Of a DNA stretch of 64,000 nt, positions 29,144 through 38,359 are shown one piece after another. This DNA comes from Corynebacterium diphtheriae (lineage in GTDB: Bacteria; Actinomycetota; Actinomycetes; Mycobacteriales; Mycobacteriaceae): positions 372,001 through 436,000 of the forward strand of contig NZ_LN831026.1 of assembly GCF_001457455.1 (NCBI RefSeq). The letters run 5' to 3'. A program made the translations under genes and the position numbers. The notes under the pieces are model-generated. The model was not told where the DNA came from. It saw only the letters and a list, made by a program, of their open reading frames with translations, and ran no database searches. Position 1 is the stretch's first letter, and the number at the start of each line of letters is the position of its first letter.

Positions 29144-29413
29144 ATGGAAATACATTATTATGCTGTGGCACGAGCAGCCCGAGGCGAAGAGATTGATAAT
29201 GTTGATATTGCTCAATATCCAGACATGAAAACGCTCGCTGATCTAGTTGGATATTTAACGCGACAATATGGAGAATTGTGCGCTGGTGGAGTTAACTTAG
29301 GGTACGTTCTCCAACGTTCCACCTTTCTCACAGATGGCCAATCCGCGCATCATGACACGAATATCCGTAAAACGCAACGCGTAGACATTCTCCCACCTTT
29401 TGCTGGTGGATAA
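29144..29413 (+). CDS. moaD: Molybdopterin synthase small subunit
   Basis: 89 residues with the ubiquitin-like MoaD pattern (MEIHYYAVARAARGEE, then TLADLVGYLTRQYG) and the obligatory C-terminal Gly-Gly (ILPPFAGG) that is thiocarboxylated by MoeB. It is divergent from the mog-moaE fusion gene, with 76 bases between them that must carry both promoters, and it converges on modBC. The body is diverged from textbook MoaD but size, tail and context agree. Confidence 0.88.
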   Translation: MEIHYYAVARAARGEEIDNVDIAQYPDMKTLADLVGYLTRQYGELCAGGVNLGYVLQRSTFLTDGQSAHHDTNIRKTQRVDILPPFAGG

Positions 29414-29439
29414 CACCCGAGATGATATCGAATACAAAG

Positions 29440-31347
29440 TCATGATTCTACAATTTTTATAGCCATGGTTTTTATGCTACAAAATACAGTTTGATTCACC
29501 GCTAAATCTAAAGACCGCGCAGAAATAGTGGTCAGCGGAACCCGTATTTTAGCCGCATTCTCCACGGCGAGGGTTACCACAGTAACCGCACCATGCGAGG
29601 TCATGCCCAAAATTGTGGACACAAAATGATTCTGCGCAGAAGAGACAGCATCCGGTTGATTCCGTGTTGTAAGAGTGACAGCATCAGGGGAGAACAGCGC
29701 CTTAGCCTCAGCGTGAACGTTGATCTTTGCGGAAGTAACCCCTTGTAGCGTAATCGTGCCTATGGCCAAGGTCGCAATGGTGTTGTCTACTGCTAAAACC
29801 TGCCCTGATATCACATTAACCCCAGCAAATTCAGCAACAAACTCATGAGCAGGTTCTGCTAAAACCTTATCGGTCGGACCAGCCGCGATCGCTATGCCTT
29901 GATCCACAACAACGATAGTGCTGGCGATCGCTGATACATCAAATGGATCATGGGATACTACTAAACACGTACGATCATGTGCAGCTGCTTGCAAAAAGCT
30001 ACGCCACATATGTGCTTGTGCGATATCAATAGCTGCCAAGGGCTCATCAAGTAATAAGACTCGTGGGCGTGCTGCGAGGGCTCGTACCAGACCTACCTGG
30101 GCAGCTTGGCCACCGGAGAGATTGCAACAACGTACCGACCCCAATCGGCGCAGACCCGCAGCAGTAAGCAGCTCCATAGCATGATGACGATCGCGAGTAG
30201 CCATAGTTACAGCCCCCAAGACCGTGGACTGTGGAGGCAAACTCGGCGACTGCGTCAACATCACGATAGATCGTTTCTGCGGCGACATATCAGACAATAC
30301 TGTGGTGCCCTCTGAGAGCTCTGCTCCTTGAAGTTTTCCAGAGATCAAACCTAAAAGAGTGGTTTTACCTGATCCGTTGGGACCGATAATCGCCGTTGTT
30401 TCTTGAGGTTGGAAAGAAACCGTGGTTCGGTTGGTTTTTAGCAACAGAGGCGAGGACAAACTCGTCGAAGGGCGACTTAGTTCTCGTAATCGTGGAATGT
30501 CGATGGGATCAATAGCCACGAGATCAGGTGACTTTTTACGCGTAGTAAAAAGAAATGTGCAGCACACTGATATTAATAGTGCACCCAGTGCACACAATAT
30601 GAGAATTGCGGCGAGAGCATAGGCTGCCTCAGGGTTTATTTCGCGTTCTAAATAGATCCCGATCGGCATCGTACGAGTTGTCCCAGGAAGCGACCCTGCG
30701 AAAGTTAGGGTAGTACCGAATTCCCCTAAAGATCGTGCGTAGGCTAAACCCGCTCCGGTACTGATAGCAGGGATTAATGTTGGGAAGATAATCTTGCGTA
30801 TGATCTCAAAATAGGACATCCCGATACTGGTAGCTGAATATATAACTTCCTTATTTAACTGGCGAAATGCCGAATCTACAGCGACCACCACAAAAGGTAA
30901 TGAAATAAAAACGTGGGACGCTACGACTCCGGAAAATGTAAACGCAAATTCGATATTGAATATCTCTAAAACTGGTGCAAAAATCCCTCGTCTGCCAATA
31001 GCTGCTGATAATGCTAAACCAGCGACAACAGGGGGTAAGGCTAGAGGCAAGAAAACTAGAAGACGAATAACCGTACCGCCACGTTTAAAACCGGATATTG
31101 CCAATGCCAAGGGCACGCCCACGGAAACAGAAATAATCGTCGACCATATGGCGGAGCTCAATGAGATTGCCAACAACTGTTGAGTATCAGGTAACCGGAG
31201 TAATCGAGGGATGTCTGTGATGTTAATGCGATACCAGATGGATACTAGCGGCACGATAATGATGGCTACGCCGATTACTGCGAGAACAAGTATGGGTGCG
31301 GGCATTTTGATTACCGCAGAATGTGGATTAGTAATTGTCTTGTTCAT
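29440..31347 (-). CDS. modB: Fused molybdate ABC transporter, permease ModB plus ATPase ModC
   Basis: 635 residues. Residues 10-270 are a ModB-type permease with five to six membrane segments and the EAA loop (YARSLGEFGTTLTFAGS). A linker leads to an ABC domain from about residue 300: Walker A AIIGPNGSGKTTL, signature LSGGQAAQVGLVRAL, Walker B VLLLDEPLAAID. The last 130 residues form a TOBE/Mop region (NVISGQVLAVDN, SAKINVHAEAKALFSPDAVTL) that binds molybdate in other ModC proteins. Two copies of this fused chain would replace the usual ModB2C2. The binding protein ModA is encoded 15 kb away at 46075. Confidence 0.93.
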   Translation of the reverse strand: MNKTITNPHSAVIKMPAPILVLAVIGVAIIIVPLVSIWYRINITDIPRLLRLPDTQQLLAISLSSAIWSTIISVSVGVPLALAISGFKRGGTVIRLLVFLPLALPPVVAGLALSAAIGRRGIFAPVLEIFNIEFAFTFSGVVASHVFISLPFVVVAVDSAFRQLNKEVIYSATSIGMSYFEIIRKIIFPTLIPAISTGAGLAYARSLGEFGTTLTFAGSLPGTTRTMPIGIYLEREINPEAAYALAAILILCALGALLISVCCTFLFTTRKKSPDLVAIDPIDIPRLRELSRPSTSLSSPLLLKTNRTTVSFQPQETTAIIGPNGSGKTTLLGLISGKLQGAELSEGTTVLSDMSPQKRSIVMLTQSPSLPPQSTVLGAVTMATRDRHHAMELLTAAGLRRLGSVRCCNLSGGQAAQVGLVRALAARPRVLLLDEPLAAIDIAQAHMWRSFLQAAAHDRTCLVVSHDPFDVSAIASTIVVVDQGIAIAAGPTDKVLAEPAHEFVAEFAGVNVISGQVLAVDNTIATLAIGTITLQGVTSAKINVHAEAKALFSPDAVTLTTRNQPDAVSSAQNHFVSTILGMTSHGAVTVVTLAVENAAKIRVPLTTISARSLDLAVNQTVFCSIKTMAIKIVES

Positions 31348-31464
31348 CTGGTCCTATTTTTCATTTCATGGCGATATGTGGATGCATTATCAGCCAACGG
31401 AATAAGAGGGTGCGTGGTGAGTGTAGCGACTGACTACCTAACGCTATGGTGCTCTACGCATATA

Positions 31465-31508
31465 AAAAGGAGTAATGCATGACGAGCCCCGTATGCATTA
31501 CTCCTTTT
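31465..31508. terminator. Perfect 16-bp inverted repeat, probable terminator of the nar operon
   Basis: AAAAGGAGTAATGCAT (31465-31480) and ATGCATTACTCCTTTT (31493-31508) are perfect complements around a 12-base loop. On the minus strand it lies just after narI and ends in TTTTTA, so it should stop the nar transcript. The same symmetry could also work on the plus strand. Confidence 0.88.
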
Positions 31509-31523
31509 GCCCAAAGGTTAGTT

Positions 31524-32303
31524 TTAAGCGCCTGTCCAACCTGCTTCATCAGTAGGCTGATGCTTATCGTGCTGGACTGGAGACCACGCTACGTGTTGTT
31601 TGGAAGGTTGCGTGGTGATATCGCGAGAACGATAGACAACGTACGGACGGTTGACATAACCAACCGGCGCCGAGAACGCGTGAACTAGACGAGTAAAAGG
31701 CCATACAGCTAGCAGTGTGAAACCGGAAAGCACGTGTACTTTAAACTGCCATGGAACATCCACCATCAGATCCGGTAGGGGATTGAAAATAAACAGCTGA
31801 CGTAACCATGGAGAGATCGTTTCACGATAATCGTAGCCGTGAGGGCCACCGAATACCTGCGTAGAAACAGTTGCGATGAATCCAGACAAAATTGCTAGTG
31901 TAAGGAGAATATACATCGCCTTATCTGATTTAGTCGTGGAAAGATACACCGTCCGGTTACGCACCCTGCGGTAGATCAAGCCGAGAAGACCTAACACAGC
32001 AGCGATTCCTGCAATAGCACCTGGGATGGTGGCAATGAGGTGGTAGGCATGGTCATTAATTCCGATGGCGCGAGTCCATGATTTTGGAAAAGCTAGCCCC
32101 ATAATGTGTCCCACAATGACGAACATCATTCCGTAATGGAATAGTGGGGATGACAGTCGAAGTAACGTGGACTCGTAAATTTGAGTTGATCGTGTGGTCC
32201 ACCCAAATTGATCGGTTCGCCACCGCCATGAGATTCCGACGGCGAAAGCTGCGATGGCAAGCCATGGGAAAGCAACCCATAAAAACATGTCGTAGCTATG
32301 CAT
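31524..32303 (-). CDS. narI: Respiratory nitrate reductase gamma subunit
   Basis: 259 residues, five membrane segments, cytochrome b subunit. Histidines for heme ligation are seen in SSPLFHYGMMFVIVGHIMGL and WQFKVHVLSGFTLLAVWPFTRLVHAF. It takes electrons from menaquinol and passes them to NarH. It is the last gene of the narKGHJI operon, 12 bases after narJ, and is followed by a 16-bp perfect inverted repeat. Confidence 0.95.
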   Translation of the reverse strand: MHSYDMFLWVAFPWLAIAAFAVGISWRWRTDQFGWTTRSTQIYESTLLRLSSPLFHYGMMFVIVGHIMGLAFPKSWTRAIGINDHAYHLIATIPGAIAGIAAVLGLLGLIYRRVRNRTVYLSTTKSDKAMYILLTLAILSGFIATVSTQVFGGPHGYDYRETISPWLRQLFIFNPLPDLMVDVPWQFKVHVLSGFTLLAVWPFTRLVHAFSAPVGYVNRPYVVYRSRDITTQPSKQHVAWSPVQHDKHQPTDEAGWTGA

Positions 32304-32315
32304 GTGATTTTATCC

Positions 32316-32993
32316 TTAAACGTTGGTAGCTAACGGGAATGGCAGTGGTGTTTCAATACCGATTAGTTCCGTAGGTGGGCCCGAGGTGATCAGATCGACG
32401 AAGTTTGCTCGCGTCTGCTCATCAATCTCGGGGAGTGCAGCACAGACCGCTTGAATAATCGATGCGTACACTGAACCCGAATGCTCAAGAGCAACCCGCA
32501 ATACTTCAATCCCATCGCGGTGCGCCGCTAGCATATCGGTCGCTACTTGATGAGCTTTGCCTGCAGCTTTGGCTGCAACCTCGAGAACAACACAGAGATG
32601 GTCAGGCAGTTCCTCACGATCCAAGAAAAAGCCTAGGGTCTCTAGTGCTTCTTGGAAAGCCAAGATAGCCGCACCCCGTTGCCGAGTGTCCCCGACAGCA
32701 TAGTAAGAAAGATACAGTGAGCAGCGACGCCGTTGATCAAAACACTCCACGTAGTGCTCCTCCATACCACGCTGGTTGAGAGCACCAGCGTGGGTGAGGA
32801 AAGAATCGAATAATGGCTTTATCGATGAAGGCAGCGATGCACATTCATCTGCGACCGCACGGCAAATGCTGTCCCATCGCTCATCTGGGTAGTCCAGCAG
32901 CAGGGAAGCAGCCATGAAAACTGTCCGTCGCTGTTCATCTGACATAACTACCCGATGAGTAGGAGTAGGCACGACACCGGTGTGAGTACGCAT
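32316..32993 (-). CDS. narJ: Nitrate reductase assembly chaperone
   Basis: 225 residues. NarJ is a cytoplasmic chaperone needed for cofactor insertion into NarG and docking on NarI. The helical pattern is typical: AASLLLDYPDERW and MEEHYVECFDQRRRCSLYLSYYAVGDTRQRG. The ATG at 32993 lies four bases after the narH stop; a second methionine 16 codons further on (MSDEQRR) could also be the start and gives a more usual length of 209. Confidence 0.93.
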   Translation of the reverse strand: MRTHTGVVPTPTHRVVMSDEQRRTVFMAASLLLDYPDERWDSICRAVADECASLPSSIKPLFDSFLTHAGALNQRGMEEHYVECFDQRRRCSLYLSYYAVGDTRQRGAAILAFQEALETLGFFLDREELPDHLCVVLEVAAKAAGKAHQVATDMLAAHRDGIEVLRVALEHSGSVYASIIQAVCAALPEIDEQTRANFVDLITSGPPTELIGIETPLPFPLATNV

Positions 32994-32996
32994 GCC

Positions 32997-34598
32997 TTAA
33001 CTCTTTCGCGGAGGGAACATGGCGGAAGGGCGACTATCAACATCCCATGAGAGAAGTGAAACCTTTCCACCAGCCGAATGAGCAGCTTCTTCATGGCAAG
33101 CCGAGGGTGCCCCAACGCCAAGATTATGGAATTCCTCAATGGATTTTGCCGGATTGATTCCCGAAAAATCAGGCAGTGATGCGATTCCTCGTGGTGTTTC
33201 CGGAGAAGCCGTTGGAATAACGTAGCGATCGTCGTATTTAGCTACACCCAGCAGATGGTAGAGGTTTTTGATCTCTGCACCCGTTAGGCCGACTGCGGCC
33301 GGGATCTCTTCGTTAGCATCGCGCCCCAAAGAGATGTCTCTCATATAAGAACGCATAGCTGCAAGCTTACGAAGCACTTTTTCTACTGGAACAGTATCGC
33401 CCGCTGTGAAAAGACCTGCTAGGTAATCTAGCGGAATGCGCATAGTCGAGATGGCGGTTAACAAAATCTTGTGGTCTTCACCGTCATTACCAGTTGCGGT
33501 TACTCGATCAACCACTGGGCTGAGTGGCGGAATGTACCACACCATGGGAAGCGTCCGGTATTCGGGGTGCAACGGCAGCGCAACCTCATAACGCGCAATG
33601 AGATCCCAGATAGGAGAATTCTGAGCAGCCTCAATCCATGCGTGTGGAATATTTTCCTTCATGGCAGCTTCAATGACCTGCGGATCATGAGGGTCTAGCA
33701 GGAGATCCTTCTGTGCTGCGTACAAGTTCTTCACGTCTGGGGTTTGAGCAGCGCTGGCGACTTTATCTGCGTCGTAGAGCAGTACGCCCAAGTAACGCAT
33801 ACGGCCGACGCAAGTTTCGGAGCAGACCGTAGGCTGACCGACCTCAATACGTGGGTAGCACAGGGTACATTTTTCGGCTTTGCCTGTTTTGTGGTTGAAG
33901 TAGACCTTCTTGTAGGGGCAACCTGACACACACATGCGCCAACCGCGGCAGCGATCCTGGTCGACTAGGACGATGCCGTCTTCAGTGCGCTTGTACATTG
34001 CACCTGAGGGGCACGACGATACGCATGTGGGGTTGAGGCAGTGCTCGCAGATGCGGGGGAGATAGAACATGAAGGCATCTTCGATCTCCTTTTTAACCTC
34101 GAGGTTCATCTGCTTGAGGACTGGGTCATCATCAAGTGTTTCATGCGATCCACCGAGGTTATCGTCCCAGTTGGAAGACCAAGAGATGGTGTCAATAGGC
34201 TTGCCATCTAGTTGTGAGATTGGGCGAGCCGTTGGCTGAGTCTTTTGTCCTGCGGGAGTAGAGAGAAGCTTTTCGTACTCGTATGTCCACGGCTCGTAGT
34301 AATCCTGAATCGTTGGCAGCTTAGGATTGTGAAAGAGCAAACCCAACTTCTTGAGGCGACCGCCTGCACGAGGCTTCAGCTTTCCCTTCTTATCGAGGGT
34401 CCAACCGCCTTCCCACTTATCTTGGTTTTCCCAGCCGTAGGGGTAACCCACACCAGGGCGAGTTTCCACGTTGTTAAACCAAATGTATTCGGTGCCTTCT
34501 CGGTTGGTCCATGCTTGTTTGCATGTCACTGAGCAGGTGTGACAACCGATACATTTGTCTAGGTTCATGATCATTGCGATCTGTGCCATGACCTTCAT
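32997..34598 (-). CDS. narH: Respiratory nitrate reductase beta subunit
   Basis: 533 residues with four iron-sulfur cysteine groups: CIGCHTCSVTCKQAW, CEHCLNPTCVSSCPSG, CRGWRMCVSGCPYKK and CTLCYPRIEVGQPTVCSETC. The tryptophan in CRGWRMC marks the 3Fe-4S site as in Escherichia coli NarH. It wires electrons from NarI heme to the NarG active site. Start overlaps the narG stop by one base. Confidence 0.97.
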   Translation of the reverse strand: MKVMAQIAMIMNLDKCIGCHTCSVTCKQAWTNREGTEYIWFNNVETRPGVGYPYGWENQDKWEGGWTLDKKGKLKPRAGGRLKKLGLLFHNPKLPTIQDYYEPWTYEYEKLLSTPAGQKTQPTARPISQLDGKPIDTISWSSNWDDNLGGSHETLDDDPVLKQMNLEVKKEIEDAFMFYLPRICEHCLNPTCVSSCPSGAMYKRTEDGIVLVDQDRCRGWRMCVSGCPYKKVYFNHKTGKAEKCTLCYPRIEVGQPTVCSETCVGRMRYLGVLLYDADKVASAAQTPDVKNLYAAQKDLLLDPHDPQVIEAAMKENIPHAWIEAAQNSPIWDLIARYEVALPLHPEYRTLPMVWYIPPLSPVVDRVTATGNDGEDHKILLTAISTMRIPLDYLAGLFTAGDTVPVEKVLRKLAAMRSYMRDISLGRDANEEIPAAVGLTGAEIKNLYHLLGVAKYDDRYVIPTASPETPRGIASLPDFSGINPAKSIEEFHNLGVGAPSACHEEAAHSAGGKVSLLSWDVDSRPSAMFPPRKS

Positions 34599-37500
34599 TA
34601 GTACTGAACCTCCTGAGAACGACGGCGAATACGAGTGACCTCATCACGGTTGTTGCCGGTAGGTCCGATGTAATTGAAGTGGTAGGTCAGCTGGCCGTAA
34701 CCACCTGCGATGTGCACAGGTTTGATGGTGATTCGTGTCAATGAGTTGTGCGTACCACCGCGACGACCAGTTTTTTCGTTAAGAGGGGTGCCTGCGGTGC
34801 GCTCTTGGGCATGATTCATAAAGACCGTGCCTTCTGGGATTCGGTGCGAGACAATCGCACGCGCAGAGACCACGCCGTTACGGTTGTAGGCTTCGATCCA
34901 CTCGTTATCTTTAACCCCGATTTTCTCGGCGTCTTTATCCGACATCCAAATCACTTGGCCGCCGCGAGAGACGGACAACACGTGAAGGTTATCGAAGTAC
35001 TGAGAGTGAATTGACCACTTGTTGTGAGTGGTGAGGTATCGAACGGTTACTTCAGGATCGCCGTTTTCTCCGTTGACGAGCTCACCTGGTCGTGTTTCAC
35101 CGTTGAGGTGTAAGCGGTCTAGTGGCGGACGGAATACCGGTAGCGACTCACCATAATCCATGAACCAGTCATGATCGATGTAATAGTGCATGCGACCTGT
35201 CAAAGTATGGAATGGCTTATCGTGCTCGATGTTGATCGAAAACGCTGTATAGCGTCGTCCATTGCGCTTATCAGCAGTCCATTCCGGTGAGGTGAGTACC
35301 TCAGCGGGGCGTTCTTTAATGTCATCCCATGAGATGCGTGCATCCCTGTTCGGCTCACCGAGAACCGAAAGATCCTTACCAGTCCTCTTTGACAGGAATT
35401 TGAATCCTTCGGCAGCTACCTCGCCATTGGACACACCTGACATGTGCAAGATGGCAGAGATCACCTTGGTAGCAGTATCTAGTCGTGGGCGCGGGCCTAT
35501 CGACGTTTCCTCGACACCGTTCATCGCAGCAATTTCTTCAACCTGCTTGGACACGTTGAATTTTGTTCCGTGCACGGCTGTTCCCGCAGATGCGGATAGT
35601 GGTCCAAGGTGCATCCATTTTTCGTAGATCTTGGAATAATCACGCTCAACGACAGCGAGTTTTGGCATGGTGACGCCTGGTACATAGCCGGTCTTATCGA
35701 TATCGGGGACGATACCGTTGACCATGGTCATCTCGTCAGGAGAATCATGGTGGCTAGGTGTGGTTACCACGTCATGCTGAACGCCAAGCCAGGTAGCTGC
35801 AAGTTCTGAGAACCGGTGTGAGAGGTCCCGGAAAACTTCGAAATCTGTACGAGCCTCCCAAGGCGGGTTAATTGCAGCATTAAACGAATGCAGATAAGGG
35901 TGCATGTCGGTAGAAGACATGTCATTCTTCTCATACCATGTTGCAGCTGGCAAAATGATGTCCGATACCAAAGTGGTAGAGGTATTGCGGAAATCGGTGG
36001 TGAGCATCAAGTCGAGTTTGCCGTGAGGAGCATCGCGCCACGTAATGCTTTGAGGTCGAGAACCTTCCTTGAGTTCTTCTGCGGAAGCATCGGAATCCAC
36101 ACCCAAAAGATGTCGGAGGAAGAATTCGGTGCCTTTAGCAGAGGATCCCATCAAATTGGTACGCCAGTTGAGGAGAATACGAGGCCAGTTTTCAGGTGCT
36201 GACGGGTCTTCGTAAGCAAACTTCATCTCGCCGGATTCGAGCTGGTCCGCAACATAATCGGATACCTCTTTGCCTGCTGCCTTGGCTTCGTCGGCAAGCA
36301 AAAGCGGATTGCGGTTGAACTGCGGATAGGAAGGCATCCAACCACGTTTCATCGATTCCACCATGGTGTCCGAGAGCATCTTGTCACCAATCACATTGCG
36401 AGATGCGAGAGGGGAACCCAATCGAGACGCATGTGAGTTGTCATAACGCCACTGTTCAGTACCGAAGTAGAAGAAGCCAGTAGTGATCATCTGGCGAGGT
36501 GGGCGTACCCAGTCTGTGGCCATGGCGTATTGCTGCCATCCGTTCATAGGACGGAGCTTTTCCTGACCCACATAGTGAGCCCAGCCGCCACCGTTAACAC
36601 CTTGTGTACCGCACATACTCGTCAGTGCTAGGAAAGTACGGTAGATATTGTCTGCGTGGAAGTAGTGGTTCACACCGGCGCCCATAAGAATCTGGGACCG
36701 ACCACGAGAATCTGCAGCGCTTTGCGCAAACTCACGGCCTACACGAATAGCCGCAGCCATCGGCACACCAGTGATAGCTTCTTGCCATGCTGGAGTACCC
36801 ACCTCTGAAGCATCCTCGTAGGATGCTGGCCATGATCCTGGCAGCTGGAGCTCTTCGCGGTTGACACCGTAGTGAGCCAGCATGATATCAAACACGGTGG
36901 TGACAAGCTTGCCATCAACGTTACGTACTGGCACACCACGATGAACCACACCTGCACCGATTGGTCCAGAACCATTGATGTCTTCTGGTGAGGCATCAAG
37001 ATCAAAGCGGGGGAATAGGACCTCTGCAGTTGTGAATTGATCGGTGTCTGCGATCGACATGACCGGATCTACACCGTCGAGAGATAGGTTCCACTTACCT
37101 TCTCCGGCCTCGCCCCAGTGGTCAGCCACAGTGCCACCAGGATCGATCACGCGCCCATCACGTTCCATCATCAGATAACGGTGCGTTGCATTCTCAGAAG
37201 TATTGAGTGCCGGCTCAGAGACATTCGAAGCAGTGAGAAACTTACCAGGGGTATAAGTACCGTCTTCTCGTCGATCCAGAGTGATCAGGAACCCAGAGTC
37301 GGTGAACTTACGCATGTAATCCAAAAAGTAAGGCTCTTGTTTACCTACGTGGAATTCTTTAAGAATGACATGGCCCATAGCGAATGCGAGGGCAGCGTCG
37401 GTGCCTGGCTCAATACGAAGCCATTCATCAGCAAACTTGGTGTTATCCGCAAAATCAGGGGAAACGGTAACGATTTTGGTTCCCTTGTAACGCACCTCAG

Positions 37501-38320
37501 CCATAAAGTGAGCGTCTGGTGTACGGGTCACAGGGATATTAGATCCCCACATCATCAAATAGGCTGAGTTAAACCAGTCACCGGATTCAGGGACATCTGT
37601 TTGATCGCCGAAGGTTTGTGGAGATGCTGGTGGGAGGTCTGCGTACCAGTCGTAGAACGATAGTGCTACGCCGCCGATGTTCTGCAAGAATCGTGTGCCG
37701 GCGCCATAAGAGACTTGGGACATCGCAGGGATAACCGTAAAACCGGCAATGCGATCAGGTCCGTACTGCCGAATGGTATAAACATGGGCTGCGGAAGCCA
37801 TCTCGATGGCTTCTTCATAAGGAATACGGATGAGCCCGCCCTTACCGCGCTGAGATATGTAAGCTTCGCGTTTTTCGGGAGTCTCTTGTATCTCTTTCCA
37901 CGCCAGTACTGGGTCGCCAAGACGCGCTTTGGCCTCGCGGTACATGTCGACCAAAACGCCTCGAGCGTAAGGGTAGCGCACGCGAGTAGGCGAGTAAGTG
38001 TACCAAGAAAATGAAGCTCCACGGGGACAACCGCGTGGTTCATAATCAGGCATGTCTGGAGCTGTTGTGGGGTAATCAACGGCCTGAGACTCCCATGTGA
38101 TCACTCCGTCTTTTACGTAGACTTTCCACGAGCAAGAACCGGTGCAGTTGACGCCGTGGGTAGAGCGAACCATTTTGTCGAAAGCCCAGCGGTTACGGTA
38201 GAAAACGTCTGCTTGGCGACCACCCTTAAGGAAGATTTGTTGTCCTTCCTTGCCGGTTTCTCCTCTGCGCACGTAGCTGCCAAGATTAAAGAGGGGATTA
38301 ACTGAGTTCTGGTCAGTCAT
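34598..38320 (-). CDS. narG: Respiratory nitrate reductase alpha subunit
   Basis: 1240 residues, complete. The FS0 cluster ligands are in RSTHGVNCTGSCSWKVYV (His and Cys) with a further Cys at RGCPRGASFSWY. The bis-MGD binding aspartate region is present in WYADLPPASPQTFGDQTDVPES. NarG reduces nitrate to nitrite at the molybdenum site facing the cytoplasm. It requires the cofactor made by the surrounding moa/mob/moe genes. It is preceded by narK with a 39-base gap, so a single narKGHJI operon is likely. Confidence 0.98.
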   Translation of the reverse strand: MTDQNSVNPLFNLGSYVRRGETGKEGQQIFLKGGRQADVFYRNRWAFDKMVRSTHGVNCTGSCSWKVYVKDGVITWESQAVDYPTTAPDMPDYEPRGCPRGASFSWYTYSPTRVRYPYARGVLVDMYREAKARLGDPVLAWKEIQETPEKREAYISQRGKGGLIRIPYEEAIEMASAAHVYTIRQYGPDRIAGFTVIPAMSQVSYGAGTRFLQNIGGVALSFYDWYADLPPASPQTFGDQTDVPESGDWFNSAYLMMWGSNIPVTRTPDAHFMAEVRYKGTKIVTVSPDFADNTKFADEWLRIEPGTDAALAFAMGHVILKEFHVGKQEPYFLDYMRKFTDSGFLITLDRREDGTYTPGKFLTASNVSEPALNTSENATHRYLMMERDGRVIDPGGTVADHWGEAGEGKWNLSLDGVDPVMSIADTDQFTTAEVLFPRFDLDASPEDINGSGPIGAGVVHRGVPVRNVDGKLVTTVFDIMLAHYGVNREELQLPGSWPASYEDASEVGTPAWQEAITGVPMAAAIRVGREFAQSAADSRGRSQILMGAGVNHYFHADNIYRTFLALTSMCGTQGVNGGGWAHYVGQEKLRPMNGWQQYAMATDWVRPPRQMITTGFFYFGTEQWRYDNSHASRLGSPLASRNVIGDKMLSDTMVESMKRGWMPSYPQFNRNPLLLADEAKAAGKEVSDYVADQLESGEMKFAYEDPSAPENWPRILLNWRTNLMGSSAKGTEFFLRHLLGVDSDASAEELKEGSRPQSITWRDAPHGKLDLMLTTDFRNTSTTLVSDIILPAATWYEKNDMSSTDMHPYLHSFNAAINPPWEARTDFEVFRDLSHRFSELAATWLGVQHDVVTTPSHHDSPDEMTMVNGIVPDIDKTGYVPGVTMPKLAVVERDYSKIYEKWMHLGPLSASAGTAVHGTKFNVSKQVEEIAAMNGVEETSIGPRPRLDTATKVISAILHMSGVSNGEVAAEGFKFLSKRTGKDLSVLGEPNRDARISWDDIKERPAEVLTSPEWTADKRNGRRYTAFSINIEHDKPFHTLTGRMHYYIDHDWFMDYGESLPVFRPPLDRLHLNGETRPGELVNGENGDPEVTVRYLTTHNKWSIHSQYFDNLHVLSVSRGGQVIWMSDKDAEKIGVKDNEWIEAYNRNGVVSARAIVSHRIPEGTVFMNHAQERTAGTPLNEKTGRRGGTHNSLTRITIKPVHIAGGYGQLTYHFNYIGPTGNNRDEVTRIRRRSQEVQY

Positions 38321-38359
38321 CTGTATTCCTTATTTTCTATGGGTGAGAATGAAAAATGT

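Noticed and set aside
31348..31464. Possible molybdenum cofactor riboswitch upstream of modBC
   Set aside because: The leader is too short and I see no fold matching the known Moco motif; only a small TAGCG/CGCTA repeat is present.
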